64,000 nucleotides of DNA from Paractinoplanes bogorensis (GTDB taxonomy: Bacteria; Actinomycetota; Actinomycetes; Mycobacteriales; Micromonosporaceae). The position numbers and the translations under genes are program-made. Under the pieces are notes generated by a model. It was not told the origin of the DNA, made no database searches, and saw nothing but the letters and a program-made list of their open reading frames with translations. Numbering within the stretch: position 1 is the first letter of the stretch; each line of letters starts with the position of its first letter. This document shows, in pieces, positions 42,201 through 54,200 of this stretch. The stretch is taken from positions 109,022 to 173,021 of the forward strand of contig NZ_JAHKKG010000018.1 in NCBI RefSeq assembly GCF_018829635.1, written 5' to 3'.

Positions 42201-45200
42201 CTGACCGGAGCGGGCCGGGCGATCGGTGTGCTCGCCGCGGGCACGGTCGGCGGTGCGGCCGGGGGCGGGGTGGTGGTGACACGGTGTTCGGGCACGAGCA
42301 AACGAACATCCACGCGATGGCTCCGTGCGGCGGCGACCGGCGGATTTACCGTACGGGGAACGTCGCGGCCCGGAAGTCCCAGCGTGAGCCGCCGCCCGCT
42401 GGTGTTCAGGCGCTTGTACGAGGTGGCCTCGGTGGTCAGCGTCAGCGGGGCCAGGAACTCGACCATCCGCTGGTCGGCGATCGACCCGTCGTCCTTCAGG
42501 GTGGCACCGTGGTCGTGGGTATGCGAGCCGCTCTGGGTGACGCCGAGCGTTTGCGACTCCGTACCGGTGCGAGAGACCTTCGGGCCGAACGCCAGGGTGC
42601 CGAACAGGCTGCTGAGCGCGCCGTAGACGCGGCCCTCGATGCTGAACTCGGCCTTGTCGGTGCGGTTGCGGCCGGCCTGCGTGCCCGTCTTGGTCTTGAG
42701 CTTGCTGCCGCTGTCGAACTTGGTGCCGGCCACCACGCCACCGTCGGAGAGCGCGCCGACCTGGCCGGTCACCTTCACCACGGTGTGATAGTCGTGCAGA
42801 TGGCCGTTCTTGACGATCGGCACCTCTAAGCCGGGCCCGACGATGCGGTCGAGCAGCATCGCGAGCTGCCGATCGGAGAGCGCGTTGCGGGCCTGGGTGT
42901 CCCGCGCGATCAGGGCCTGCACGCCCGCGGTCAGGCCGTCGGTGAGCGCGGGATCGTTGAACTGGCCGAGGAACGCGTTCGACAGCACCTTGTAGTCGCG
43001 CCGGCCGGGCACAGTACGCAGCGCCTGGGACACCGCCTCGTACAGGCGGTCGCCGCTGTTGAAGTCGTCCACGATCGTGCCGCCGAACGACGTGCCCTGC
43101 TCGACATGCGCGGGCGCGAACAGTTTGCGGTCCGTACCGCGCAGTCCCGTCCATCCGGGCGTGGTGTCCGCGGACAGTCCGGCCCGGTCGATGCGGTCCT
43201 GCCGCGCCCACTGGATGCCCTCGACCGTGCCGTCGAGTTTGGTCGCGGGTTGTCCGGGCGTGCGCACTTCGAGGTCGTAGACGACCTGGTAGCGCGCGGC
43301 CGGCCCGGTCACCTTGGTGGTGTCGGACGACGTGGTGTTGGCCGTGTGTTCCTGGCTGTGCTCGGTGGCGTGGCTGAACCCGCCGCGCGGCCCGATCGCG
43401 AACCGGGCGACCCCGGTCTCGGTGCCCGCTCCGACACCGCCCGACAATCCGACCGTACGGCCGGCGGTGTTGGTGTCCTTGCTCTCGCTGCTGTGGGTCT
43501 GCGTGTCGGTGTGGGTGGCCTCGGGGACGGTGTCGGTCACCTGGACGAACCGGGGGACCAGCCGCATCTGGACAACGGCGTCGCGGGAGCGGTGCAGCCG
43601 GTCGCGACCGTGCTTCGGGCCGTGCACCAGCGGATCCGAGGTGATCCAGCCCGCCTCGGGATGCCGGTCGCCGTCCGGCGCGACCATCGTGGGCAGCTTG
43701 CCGGTGAACGTCGCGTCGTCGAGGAACTGTTTGAGCGTTTCGCGGCCGGGCGCGCCGATCGCGGTCACGCCCGGCGGCAGCATCGTGGCGACCTGGTCGA
43801 AGAAGTCGTTCTGTCCGGCTGGGCGCGCTGTCGCGCTCTCGACCCCGAACCGTGTCGGCAGGTCGGTCGCGGGCGTCGCGGTGCCGATCGGCTCGGTCAG
43901 ACCCTTCGGGACGCGGATCGCAGTGTTCGCCTCGCTCACCTGCCGGCCGATCTGGCCGTCGGAATTGCGCAAGGTGAGCACGAAACGAACAGGAACCTTG
44001 GTGTCGACGCCGTTGTCGACCTCGACCGAGGACTTCTGCGTGAATTCGTTGTCGTGGGCGGCCGTCCGCGTCTCGGTGGCGCTGCCCGGGAACTGCGCGC
44101 CGATGTCCGCGACCAGCGGGGGCAGCGCGGCGAAGGCGGCCCGCGGCTCCAGCTGGGCGTCGTGCTTCACGGTGGCGGTGCGGGAGTCCTTGGCGCTCGT
44201 CTTGGTCTCGACCTTGCCGGGTTTGGCGGCCTTCTCGCCGACGGTCATGCCGTACCAGTCGAAGACCGCGCGGACGACCAGTTCGGCCGGTCGACCGTCG
44301 ACGGCTACCGCGAACGGGCGGCCGTCGCCCAGGAACGGGGCTACGCCGCTCTCGGCGAGGCGCTGGATCTGCTCGGCGGTCTTGGTGTCTACGCCCTGCT
44401 CGGTCAGGGGGGTGCGCAGGTCGGCGTTCTCGGTGCGGCCGAGCTGCTTGGCCAGGCCCAAGCTGCGGCTCTCGCGCAGGTAGTCGGGCAGGTCGCGGCG
44501 GACGCTGACCGGGGTGTCGGCCTTCTCGGCGGCTTCTGCGGCTGCCTCGGCTTCTGCAGCCGCTTCGGCTTCTGCGGCTGCCTCGGCTTCTGCAGCCGCT
44601 TCGGCTTCTGCGGCCGCTTCGGCTTCTGCGGCCGCTTCGGCGTCGGGATCCTCGGCTACGGTCTCGGGCACGTCGAGCGGGTGCGGCGCCTGCTCCGGCC
44701 TTTGCCGCGGACGCCGGGCGGGGGGCTGCTCCTGCTCTTCCTGCGCGTTTTCCTCTTCCTGCGCGTCTTCCTCAGCGTCCGTCGACTGCTCGTGTTGCGC
44801 GCTTTCCTGTGCGCGCTGTTGCGCGTTTTGGTGCGCGCTTTGTTGCGCGCGCGGCTTCGGCGGTGTCGGCTGATCCTGTTGTGTGGACTGCTCGGTCTGC
44901 GGGGTCGGGGCAGGGCCGTCGCCGAACGCGGTGCGCAACGCGTCGAGCGTCGCGAGGTTGGCCGCGCGGGCCGCCCGCTGGTTGGTCAGGGCGGCGTTGA
45001 GCTGAGCGACCGCCTCGGCGCGCAGTCCGCTGTCGACCCGCCGGCCGGTGTCCGGATGCCGCTGCTCGGCCGCGATCACCAGGTCCCGGGCGCGGCTCAC
45101 GTTGTCGGCGGCCGTCTCCAGGGCATCCTCGGTGCGGCCGAGCGCGGCGAACAAACTGATCGGATGTTGCCGGGCGGGTGGCGTCGGCGGGAGAGCGTTG

Positions 45201-48200
45201 GTGAGCGAATTGTTCGCTACAGTCACTTCGCGCAGCCGCTCGTCGAACGCGGCGTCGACCTCGGCCGGCGTCATCAAAGCTGTCTCGGCCGCAGACTCCT
45301 CCTCCTCGAAGAAGGCGTCGAGGCTCTCCAGCTTGGCGACGAGGTCGCTCATGGTGTCGGGCGTGTCATCCGCCTCGTCGAAGAACTCGTCGAGGCTCTC
45401 CAGCCGGGCGACGATGTCGTCCATGCCGGGCGTGTCGTCCACCTCGTCGAAGAACTCGTCCAGGCTCTCGAACTTCGCCAGCAGGTCGGACCACGTGTTC
45501 TGCGGATTGTTGGGCAGGGCGAGCAGTTCGGAGTACGCACGCTCGTCCGGAAACTGCCCCTCCACGGCCACGTTGGCGCGCAGCTCGTCCTCGGTGAGAC
45601 CGGGAAGTGAGCGATATCTTGTCCAACTGTCGTCGTAAGTGAGCGACGGATCGACCAACTGCCCGGCGGTCATCACCTCGTGCACGCTGTGGACCTCGTT
45701 GGGCACCAGGTAGGCGATCAAGGCCTGCTGCAGGAGCGGCAGATCAACGTCCAGACCCCATTGCGTACGCATCCGGTCGGCCAGCCCGAGCACCAGATAG
45801 GTCGACCCGGACGTGCCGGTGCGCACCAGTCCGCCGGTCTGTTCCGCGCTGTGGTGCAGTCCGGCCGTGAGCGCGATGTGCATCTGCTTGTCCGCCGCCC
45901 GCCAGCGCAGCCGACCTTGCTCGTCGACCGCGTGCGCCTGCTCCCGCGAGCTCAACGGAGGGCGTACGGAGGAAGGGGTTTGATCTGTCCGCAGTTGATC
46001 CTCGAGGCCCTCGCGGTCGGCCGGAGTCTGCCGGCGGAACTCGCGCTCGGCGGCGATGTCCGGATGCCGGTCGATCGGGCCGAGCTTGTCGGCCAGGGCC
46101 TCGTTGCGCGCGATCGACCACAGCAGCGTCATCCGCTCGCGCAGGGTGCCGTTGCGGACAACCTCGAGATTTTGCGCGTACGCGTGATCGCCGCCGACGG
46201 ATCCGATCAGTTTCGGATCGCGCTCGCCGACCAGCGGCTTGAACCGGCGCGGCAACTCCTGCCACGCCTTGTCGAGCACCTTGGCCACCTCGGTGTTCAC
46301 CTCGGGGCGTTCGGCCAGATAGTCGCCAAGCCGTTGTTCGAAGGTGCGCGCTTCGTCGACATAGCGCAGTTTGGCGTCGAACAGGACGTCGTTCATGGTG
46401 CGCTTCAACGGGGTGAACGCGACGGCGCCGTCGAGCGACCGGTCGGCCTGCAGCTCGTAGTCGGGCACCGTGCGACTCATCGGGGGATGGCCGCTCGTGT
46501 GCCGCCAGCTGCCCGGCTGCCGCAGATCGGGCGAGACGCTCAGGACGCGGCCGCCCGGCGTGGTCCACGGGGTCTGCGTGGGCGCGGTGACCGATGTGAT
46601 GCCCGGTTGTTGCGCGAGTCGTACGTCGTAGTCGTTCGCGGCCGTGCCCGGTGCGACCAGCACAATCTGCTTGCCGTGCGAGCGCGGATCCTCGTTGATG
46701 CGTGCGGCCAGTTGCTCGGGTGTGACGATTTTGCCGTCGACCACGACGCCGTCGGGCGTTCCGTCGGCGAACACCAGGTATTCGCCGGGGCGGGCCTCGA
46801 TGCTCTGGTCGACCGGCCCGTCGGTCAGCGCCAGACCGGCCGGCACCTGGACGGCCGGAGGCGCCGACTCGTGCGTGTCCAGTTGGCCCGTGCCGGCTCC
46901 GGGGCGGTAGTCGTGCCACTGGCCCGCGGTGTCGTCGAAGTACTGCCAGCGGCCGGTTTCCGGACTCAGGTAGAACTGGGTGCCCCGGGAGTTCTCGAAG
47001 ACCGTGGTGCCGTTCTCGTCGGTGAACAGCGGGCGGGCCTGGGCCGGTGGGGTCTGAGCGGGTGCGCTCGGTGCCGGATAGCGGATCGGGGCGTTGCCAT
47101 AGCGGAGGCCGTCCGACTCGCCGGTCGCGGCTCGCGGCGGGGCGTTGCGGTAACGGGCGTCGTCCTTCCGGTTCGGCTCGGTGGCCGGTGGCGGGTCGCC
47201 TCCTGGTGGTCTGGCATCGTCTGTCGGTGGTGGGGCGCTCGGGCGCATGTCGGCACTTTCTCGTGCCTCCTGCGCGCGCTCGAGGCTCTCCTGGATGGTG
47301 TCGGCCGTGGGCAGGTCGGAGGTGGTCGATTCGACGGGCTCGGTCGTGGTGTCGGTGAAAGTGTTCCAGTGGCCCGGACTCGTGAGATCAGGGCGGGGAC
47401 GGCCGTCCGTGCCGAACGTGGTCGCGTCGGTCGTGAGCACGCGACCCGACGGGGTGACGAATGCCGTGCGGTCGGGCGCCGTCACCGACGTGATGCCGTC
47501 CTGACGGGCCAGCTCGGCCGGGAAACCGTTCGGATCGCTGCCCGTATCGCACGAGATGAGCACGATCTGCCGGCCCCGCGCAGCCGGGATGTCCTGCAGC
47601 ATCGCGGCCAGCTGCGGGGCGGTGACCAGTTTGCCGTCGGCGACCAGGCCACGCGGGGTGCCGTGGGCGAACACCAGGAACTGACCGTCGCGCGGCGGGA
47701 AGTTGCGCGCGGCCTCCCGATTGAGCGTTTGGTCATCATCGAGCAAGGTGATGCCGGCCGGAACGTCCCTCGGCTTCGGCGGGTTCTCGTGCACCTCGCG
47801 CGGGATGTCGGTGGTGGTCCAGCTCGACGTCTGCGGGCCGGGCTCCTCCGTGGTCTCCGGTGCGACCACGATCTCGCCGAAATGCGGGTACAGGTCGTTC
47901 CACGCGTCGACCGGGGTGAGCGTCAACTGGGTGAGCTCGATCGACGCCTTCCAGTCGCAGCTCGTGTTGCCCAGCAGGTCCTTCAGCACCGCGCCGAGCG
48001 GCCGGTCCACGTGCTGGCTGCGGAGACCGAGGCGCTCGGGGATCCGTACGGAATCCAGGGTCTGCGGATCGTCGATGACCCCCTGATCGGTCAGCCATTG
48101 CGCGATGAAGTCGGAGTCGACCGGCCGGTTCTGTGCGTGCGCGTCGGCGGTCACCTGTGCGCGCACATGCTCGGAATCAGTGACCGTATCGCTCAACCAT

Positions 48201-51200
48201 TGCCGCAACGGCGGAGCTAGCTCGACGTCGGGACCGTTGGTGGTGGCGACGGTCGGCCGCTGCCGCCAGTTGAACACCTTCACCTGCGCGTCGAACTGGT
48301 CGACACCGTCATGATCGGGATGCTCGGGCGCCAAGTCGAACTCGTTGCGGCTCTCCGCCTGCCGCTCCGGGTTCCCACTACTCATGATCATGCGGGTTGG
48401 CGCGTCCCCGTAGAACGTCGACACCGCGCTGGCCAGTCCCCGCAGGTCGGCCGGGCCGTCCAGTCCCATGGACGAGGCCAGCCGCCGTACGCCGTAGTAG
48501 TGCACCTCCGGCGGCTGCGCGGCCTGGTTGACGAAGTCCTGCACGCCTGTGTCCCGCAGCACGCTGTCGAGCGAGTTCTCCAGGATGCCGACCGGGGCGC
48601 GTTCGTTGAGCGCGTTCAGCTGGCCGAGATGTTCGTCGCGGACATTTCCCAGACCGATCCGGTCGATCCGGCCGTCCGCCTGCAGCTCGGCGAGCACGTC
48701 CCAGGCGCGCTGGGTAGCTTCGGGTGTGCCGCCGTCAATGTTGTGAATGAGCACGCTGTCGAGGCGCCCGCCGAACTGATCGGTCACCTGCGTGAGACGC
48801 TCGTTCAGTTGCGCGGCCGTTTCATTTTCCCGTACGTCGAACTTGTAGACGAGCTCCACATCGTCCCGCGACGGCCCGTCCGGACCACTGAGCACATCGG
48901 CCACGGCGTCGGTGTTGCGGTAGCTCTCCGCCAGATCAAACCGGCGGAACCCGTTGTCCAGCGCAGACTGCACCTGAGCCCCGGTACGACCGTCCACCCC
49001 GAACGCGGCCCACGGCCCTTCGATCGCGCGCGGCCCTGGTCGCTCCCGGCCAGCGGCCCCATCGCGCGTTCCAGCATCGCGCGTTTCCGTGTCACCGGTT
49101 TGGTCGTCTCGCGTATTCGCGTCGCGCGTTTGGTCGTCGTGCGTTCCCAGGTTGCGCGTTTGGTCGTCTCGCGCATTTGCGTCGCGCGTTTGGTCGTCGT
49201 GCGTTCCCAGGTTGCGCGTTTGGTCGTCTCGCGTATTCGCGTCGCGCGTTTGGTCGTCGTGCGTTCCCAGGTTGCGCGTTTGGTCGTCTCGCGCATTCGC
49301 GTCGCGCGTCTGGTCGTCCTGCGCGCCCTGGTTGCGCGTGTCTTCGCTGCGCGTTTGGTCGTCGCGCACTCCTGGATTGCGCGTTTGGTCGTCGTGCGTG
49401 CTCGTGATGCGCGTGTCGTCGCTGGGCGTTTGGCCGTCGTGCGCTTGCAAGCTGCGCGTTTGGTCGTTCGGCGCCGCGGGGTTGCGCGTTTCGGTGTTCG
49501 TGTTGGTGTTGTTCGGCTGCGTGCCGCGCGTGTCTGTGCCGCGTGGGTTGGTGTTGGCCGGGGCGGAGCGTCGGGCGGGGGACGTGTCGAGGTCGACGAG
49601 CGTACGGCGGCGGCGGTGTTCCTTCGGGCCGGGGTCGGGAGCCGGCTGGCGGCCGCGCGTGCCCGTCTGGATCGGGATGTCGTTGGCCGGACCGCCCTTG
49701 GCCTCGAGTTGTTGCTGCAGCGCGTTGCGGACCGAGTCGGCGCGCTGCTGGGCCATCGCGGTCGCGTGCGAGTTGGGCATCGAGTCGGGCATCAGGCGCA
49801 CCAGGCCGCGGCCGTTCGCGCCGGCCTCCACGCTGATCGCGGGCGGCGTCAGGCCCTGCGCGTCCCGCCATGCGGCCACCTTGGCCGCGGTCTGCACGAA
49901 CGAACGGATCGCCGGAGTCTCCGGGTCCACGTTCTGCTGTCCGGCGGTGAAGTCGACCGACGCCGTACGGGCGGCATGGCCCCCGACCACCACCAGCGTC
50001 ATCGGGTTGACGAACGACGGCGATTCCTGCTGCGCGGCGAAGTGCGACTGCTCCGGAGTGTCGCCCCAGGCCCGGAAATGCCACAGGTTCTCGTTGTTGA
50101 TGACCTCGGGGGAGTCGTTGAGCAGCTGCAGACGCGCGATGGTGGCCGACTGAGCGAACGCGTTCGGATCGCTCAGTTTGGGCGCCAGCTTCTCGAACTC
50201 CGCCCGATAGCGGTCATCCGTCTTGCTCGGATCGGCCACGAACTGCTCGACGTTGCGCCGCAACGCCTCCGTCGCCAGATCCTCCACTTTAGAGTTGGGA
50301 CGCGAGTTCTCGAGGGTGACATGCACCTTCGCGTCGGCGCTCTCGGCCACGACGCCGGCGAAGTGATAGCCGTACGCGCCGGTGCGCGTTTCCGGTGTGC
50401 CGTTGCGCGAATGGTCAATGTCGAAGGCGGCGTCCCGGCCGTTGCCACGGTCGCTGATCGACTGGGTCAGATAGCCCTCGCCGACCTGCGCCCGAGCGAA
50501 CTGGTTGATGCCGAGCGCCTGGGACGACTCGACCATCTTCGGGTCCTGGTTGACCGCCATCCCGTAGTCGCGCCCGGGACGCGGCGCACCGTCCATCCGG
50601 CCGTTGTTGCGCGTGTCGCGGGCCATGACGTCGCGCGCCTGACCGGTCGTACGGGGAAAATCGTTCTTGGTCATGGCCTCGGCCAGGTGGAAGACACCGG
50701 TGACTTCCATGCCGTCGTTGGCGACCACGGGCACGGCCTTGGGCGGCTGCCCGTCGGGGCGCAACACGACGTGGCTGGGATCGCCGCCGAGCACGTTGGC
50801 GGCGAAGTCACGGCACACCGACGGCATCGCGCGGTCGAAGCTCGGTTGCACCATGACGAGCGTTTTGCCGTCGACCGTGACGGTGTTCTCGGGCGTTGCG
50901 GTCAAGGTGACGGCACTGTTGGCTGCGCGAAGTTGTTCGTTCAGCGCCGGAATACGGTTGGGCGTCGTGTAGAACTCGTTCTTCCGCCCGTCCGGATGCG
51001 CGTTGACGGCGATCGTGCCGTCCGGCGACACCCGGATCGGCGGATGCTGATCGGCAATCGTGGGACGGCGGACGACGAACCTGGGCACCACATCGGGTCC
51101 GCGGTCGACGATCTCCGGCTCGGGAATGGTGCGGGTGAAGGGTGGGCCTTTCCCCGCCCGCACGTCGTAGTCGTCGGTGATCCGCCCCGCACCCGCGAAG

Positions 51201-54200
51201 GGCGGCACCTGGGACGGGAACGCCACCGCCATCTCGAGGTCGTCGGCGGTCTCGGTCTCGGGTTCGGCGGTGACCCCCTGCGGCGTGACCGTGTTCCACT
51301 GCGCCGGCCTCAGCTGGTCGCCGGCCGTGACCGAGGCGGTGATGATTTTCCCGTACGGGGTCACGAACGCGGTGTCGCTCGGCGCGGTGACGGTCGTGTC
51401 ACCGGTGTAATCCGGTTCGTTGCGGCGTAGACGGTCGACCTCGCGGGCCAGTTCGGCCGGGAACCCGTTCGGGTCGCGGCCGGTGTCGCACGAGACGAGC
51501 ACGATCCTCTTGCCGCGCGAATCAGGATCGTTGTGAACGATCTGCGCCAGTTGCGGTGCGGTGACGAGTCTCCCGCCGACCACGACGCCGTCCGGGGTGC
51601 CGTGCGCGAAGACCAGGAACTGATCCGGCCGGGGCGGGACCTTGGTTGCGGCGTCCTGGGCCGCGCTGTCCTGGGAATCGAGCAGTGTCAGGCCGCCGGG
51701 CACCTTGTCCGGGGTCGGTGCCGTGTCGTGAACGGGGAGGCCCAGTTGCTCGTCCCAGAAGGAGTCGCTGTCCGACACGGTGTCCTCATCGAAGACCGAG
51801 TCCACATCGGACGCGACATCGGAATCGGTATCGCTCCGATCCGTGGCCGTGTCACCGGTGTCCGTATCCGTGTCACCTGTGGTCGTGTCACTGGTGTCCG
51901 TGGGCGAGTCACCGGTGACATCCGTGTCCGTGACACCGGTTTCGGAAGCCGTGCTTGTGTTTGTGTTCGTGTCACCTGTGGTCGTGTCACTGGTGTCCGT
52001 GGACGAGTCACCGGTGACATCCGTATCCGTGACTCCGGTTTCGGACGCCGTGCTTGTGTTTGTGGCCGTGTCCACGCGGGTTTCTGTGGTTGCGTCCGCG
52101 CGGGTGTCGGTGGCCGTACCTGCTTCTGCGGTTGGGGCGGCGCGGGTTTCTGTGGCTGCGTTTGTCGCTGTGCCTGCGGAGGGGTCTGTCGTTGTGTCGG
52201 CGCGAGTGTCCGTGACTGTGTTTGCGGCGGCGGCGTCGTTGGCCAGGTCTTCGTGAGTGTCGGTGTTGGTGGTCGTGTCCGTATCGGAGGCAGTATCCGC
52301 GCTCGGGTTGCCGGCTGGAGCGGTGACCGGGTCGGCGGCGATCTGCGTTTGCGCGCTCGGAACGGGATTGGTGTCCGTTCGGGTGTCGCTGGTCGGCCCG
52401 TCGACGGCGAGGTTGTTGGTCGGTGACACCGGTGTCGATGGCGCAGTGGAGGGGTTGTTGTCCACTGCGCGGGTGCCGTCGGGGCCGGGCTGCCGAACTT
52501 GGGCGTCGCCAGGATTCGATGCCGTCGCCTGGGTGCCAGTCGCCGTCGGGCTGCTCGCCATCGGGCTGTTCGCCGGGTTGCTCGCCGTCGTGTTGCCTGT
52601 CGTCGGGCTGCTTGCGGTCGAGTTGCTGGACGGCGGCAACACGACCGGCGAAGCCGATGGGGCCGTGGTTGCCGTCGGCGCCGGTGGGGCTGCGGTCGCA
52701 TCGGTCGTCGAGTTCGGGGCGGGTGCTGGGTTCGTCAGCGCTGCCGGTGAGGGAGAGGCGATCGTCGGAGAAGCCGAGCCGGAGGTATTGGCCGTGTCCG
52801 GGTTCGGTGTGGCCGGGCTAGGGCTGGGTGTCGCGGTGCTGGGTGTCGCGGTGCTGTTCGTTGCGAGGTTGGGGGTGGCCGGGCCAGGGCTCGCCGTTGT
52901 GGACGACGCCGGGTCGGGTGTTGTGCTGGGCGATGCCGGATCGGAGGTCCCGGCATTGGGTCTAGCGCTGCTGAGCGATGCCGAGTCGGAGATCACGGTA
53001 GTGGGTGTTGCGAGGTCGAGTGTGCCCGGGCCGGGGTTGGCTGTTGTCGACGCCGGATCGGGCGCTGCGGCGCTGGACGTTGCCGGGCCGGGTGTGACCA
53101 GGTTGGGAGTTGCTGTTGTGGGCGATCCCAGGTCGGTTGTCGCGGGGCTGGGCGTGGCTGGGCCAGGGGTGGCGGTTGTATGCGATGCCGGGTCAGGAGT
53201 CGCGGGGCCGGGCATCGCAGTGCTTGGTGTTGCGGGGGCGGAGGGGCCGGCTTGGGGCGTGTTCGAACTCGGGGTGGCGGTGGCCGGCGCGGCTGGGCTG
53301 GGGGTCGCGGGCGTGGGTGTGCCGGTGGCCGGCGAGTCCGAGGTGGGGGTGGTCCCGGCCGGGGCGGTGGGAGCGGCATTGGGCTGAACCGGCGTTGGAG
53401 TGGTGGGTGCGTTCGTTGGTGGGGCTTGGGTTGTGGACGCGTCCGGGGTGAGCGCGGGGGATGCGCTCGAAGGCGTGGTGGACGATCCGGGGAGTGGCGC
53501 GTCGACGGTCAGGTCTGAGGTCGCGGCTGGGGGTACGGCTGGGCTCGGGGCTGCGACCGCTGGGGCCGGTGTGTCGAAACCGGGGAGGCCGCCGGTCGGG
53601 CTGGGTTGAGCTCCGGGCTGTGTGCCCGTCGGAGCTTCTACACCGATTACTACGGGGCTGGTCGCCGGTGCAGGAGGGGAGACGGCAGTCGGCTGGCCGA
53701 CCGGACTGGTCGAAGGGCCCGGTGTCGTAGGACTGGTCGGCGGGGTGCTGATACCGGCGTTGGTTCCCTGTGGTCCTGGGTTGCCGGTTGCTGGGGTCGG
53801 GCCGGTGGTGGGTGCTGCTGCTCCGCTGCCGACAGAGGTGTTTCCGCCGATCGGGGCTGACCCATTTACAGCGGACGGCGGTGTCGCGCCGTTCGCAGTT
53901 GGCCCATCGACGGTGACTGGGCCAGGAAGGTTGGGAGCGGCTGCTGCCGGTCCGCTCGTCCCGATCGGACCGGAAGGATTGCTGCCCACCGGGACCGGAC
54001 CACCGGTGGCTTGCTGGCCGGACGCACCCGGAGCGGCTGGGCCAGGCGCGTTGGTATCGAGCGGGCCAGGCGCAGCAGGGGCCGGTGCGTTGGGGACCGC
54101 AGCGCCGACCGGGGTGTTTGCGTCCGCAGGTGTCGGAGCGTTGGTGTCGATTGGCGAGGGTGTGCCGGCCGCTGAGGTGGATGCGTTGGCTCCAGCCGGG

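Noticed and set aside
43106..45610. Plus-strand frame of about 834 codons
   Set aside because: Antisense shadow of the giant gene; no domain, ribosome binding site or promoter.
48311..51430. Plus-strand open frame of over 1,000 codons antisense to the giant gene
   Set aside because: High GC leaves antisense frames open. The translation is Arg/Val/Gly-rich without any domain, while the minus strand carries recognisable domains.
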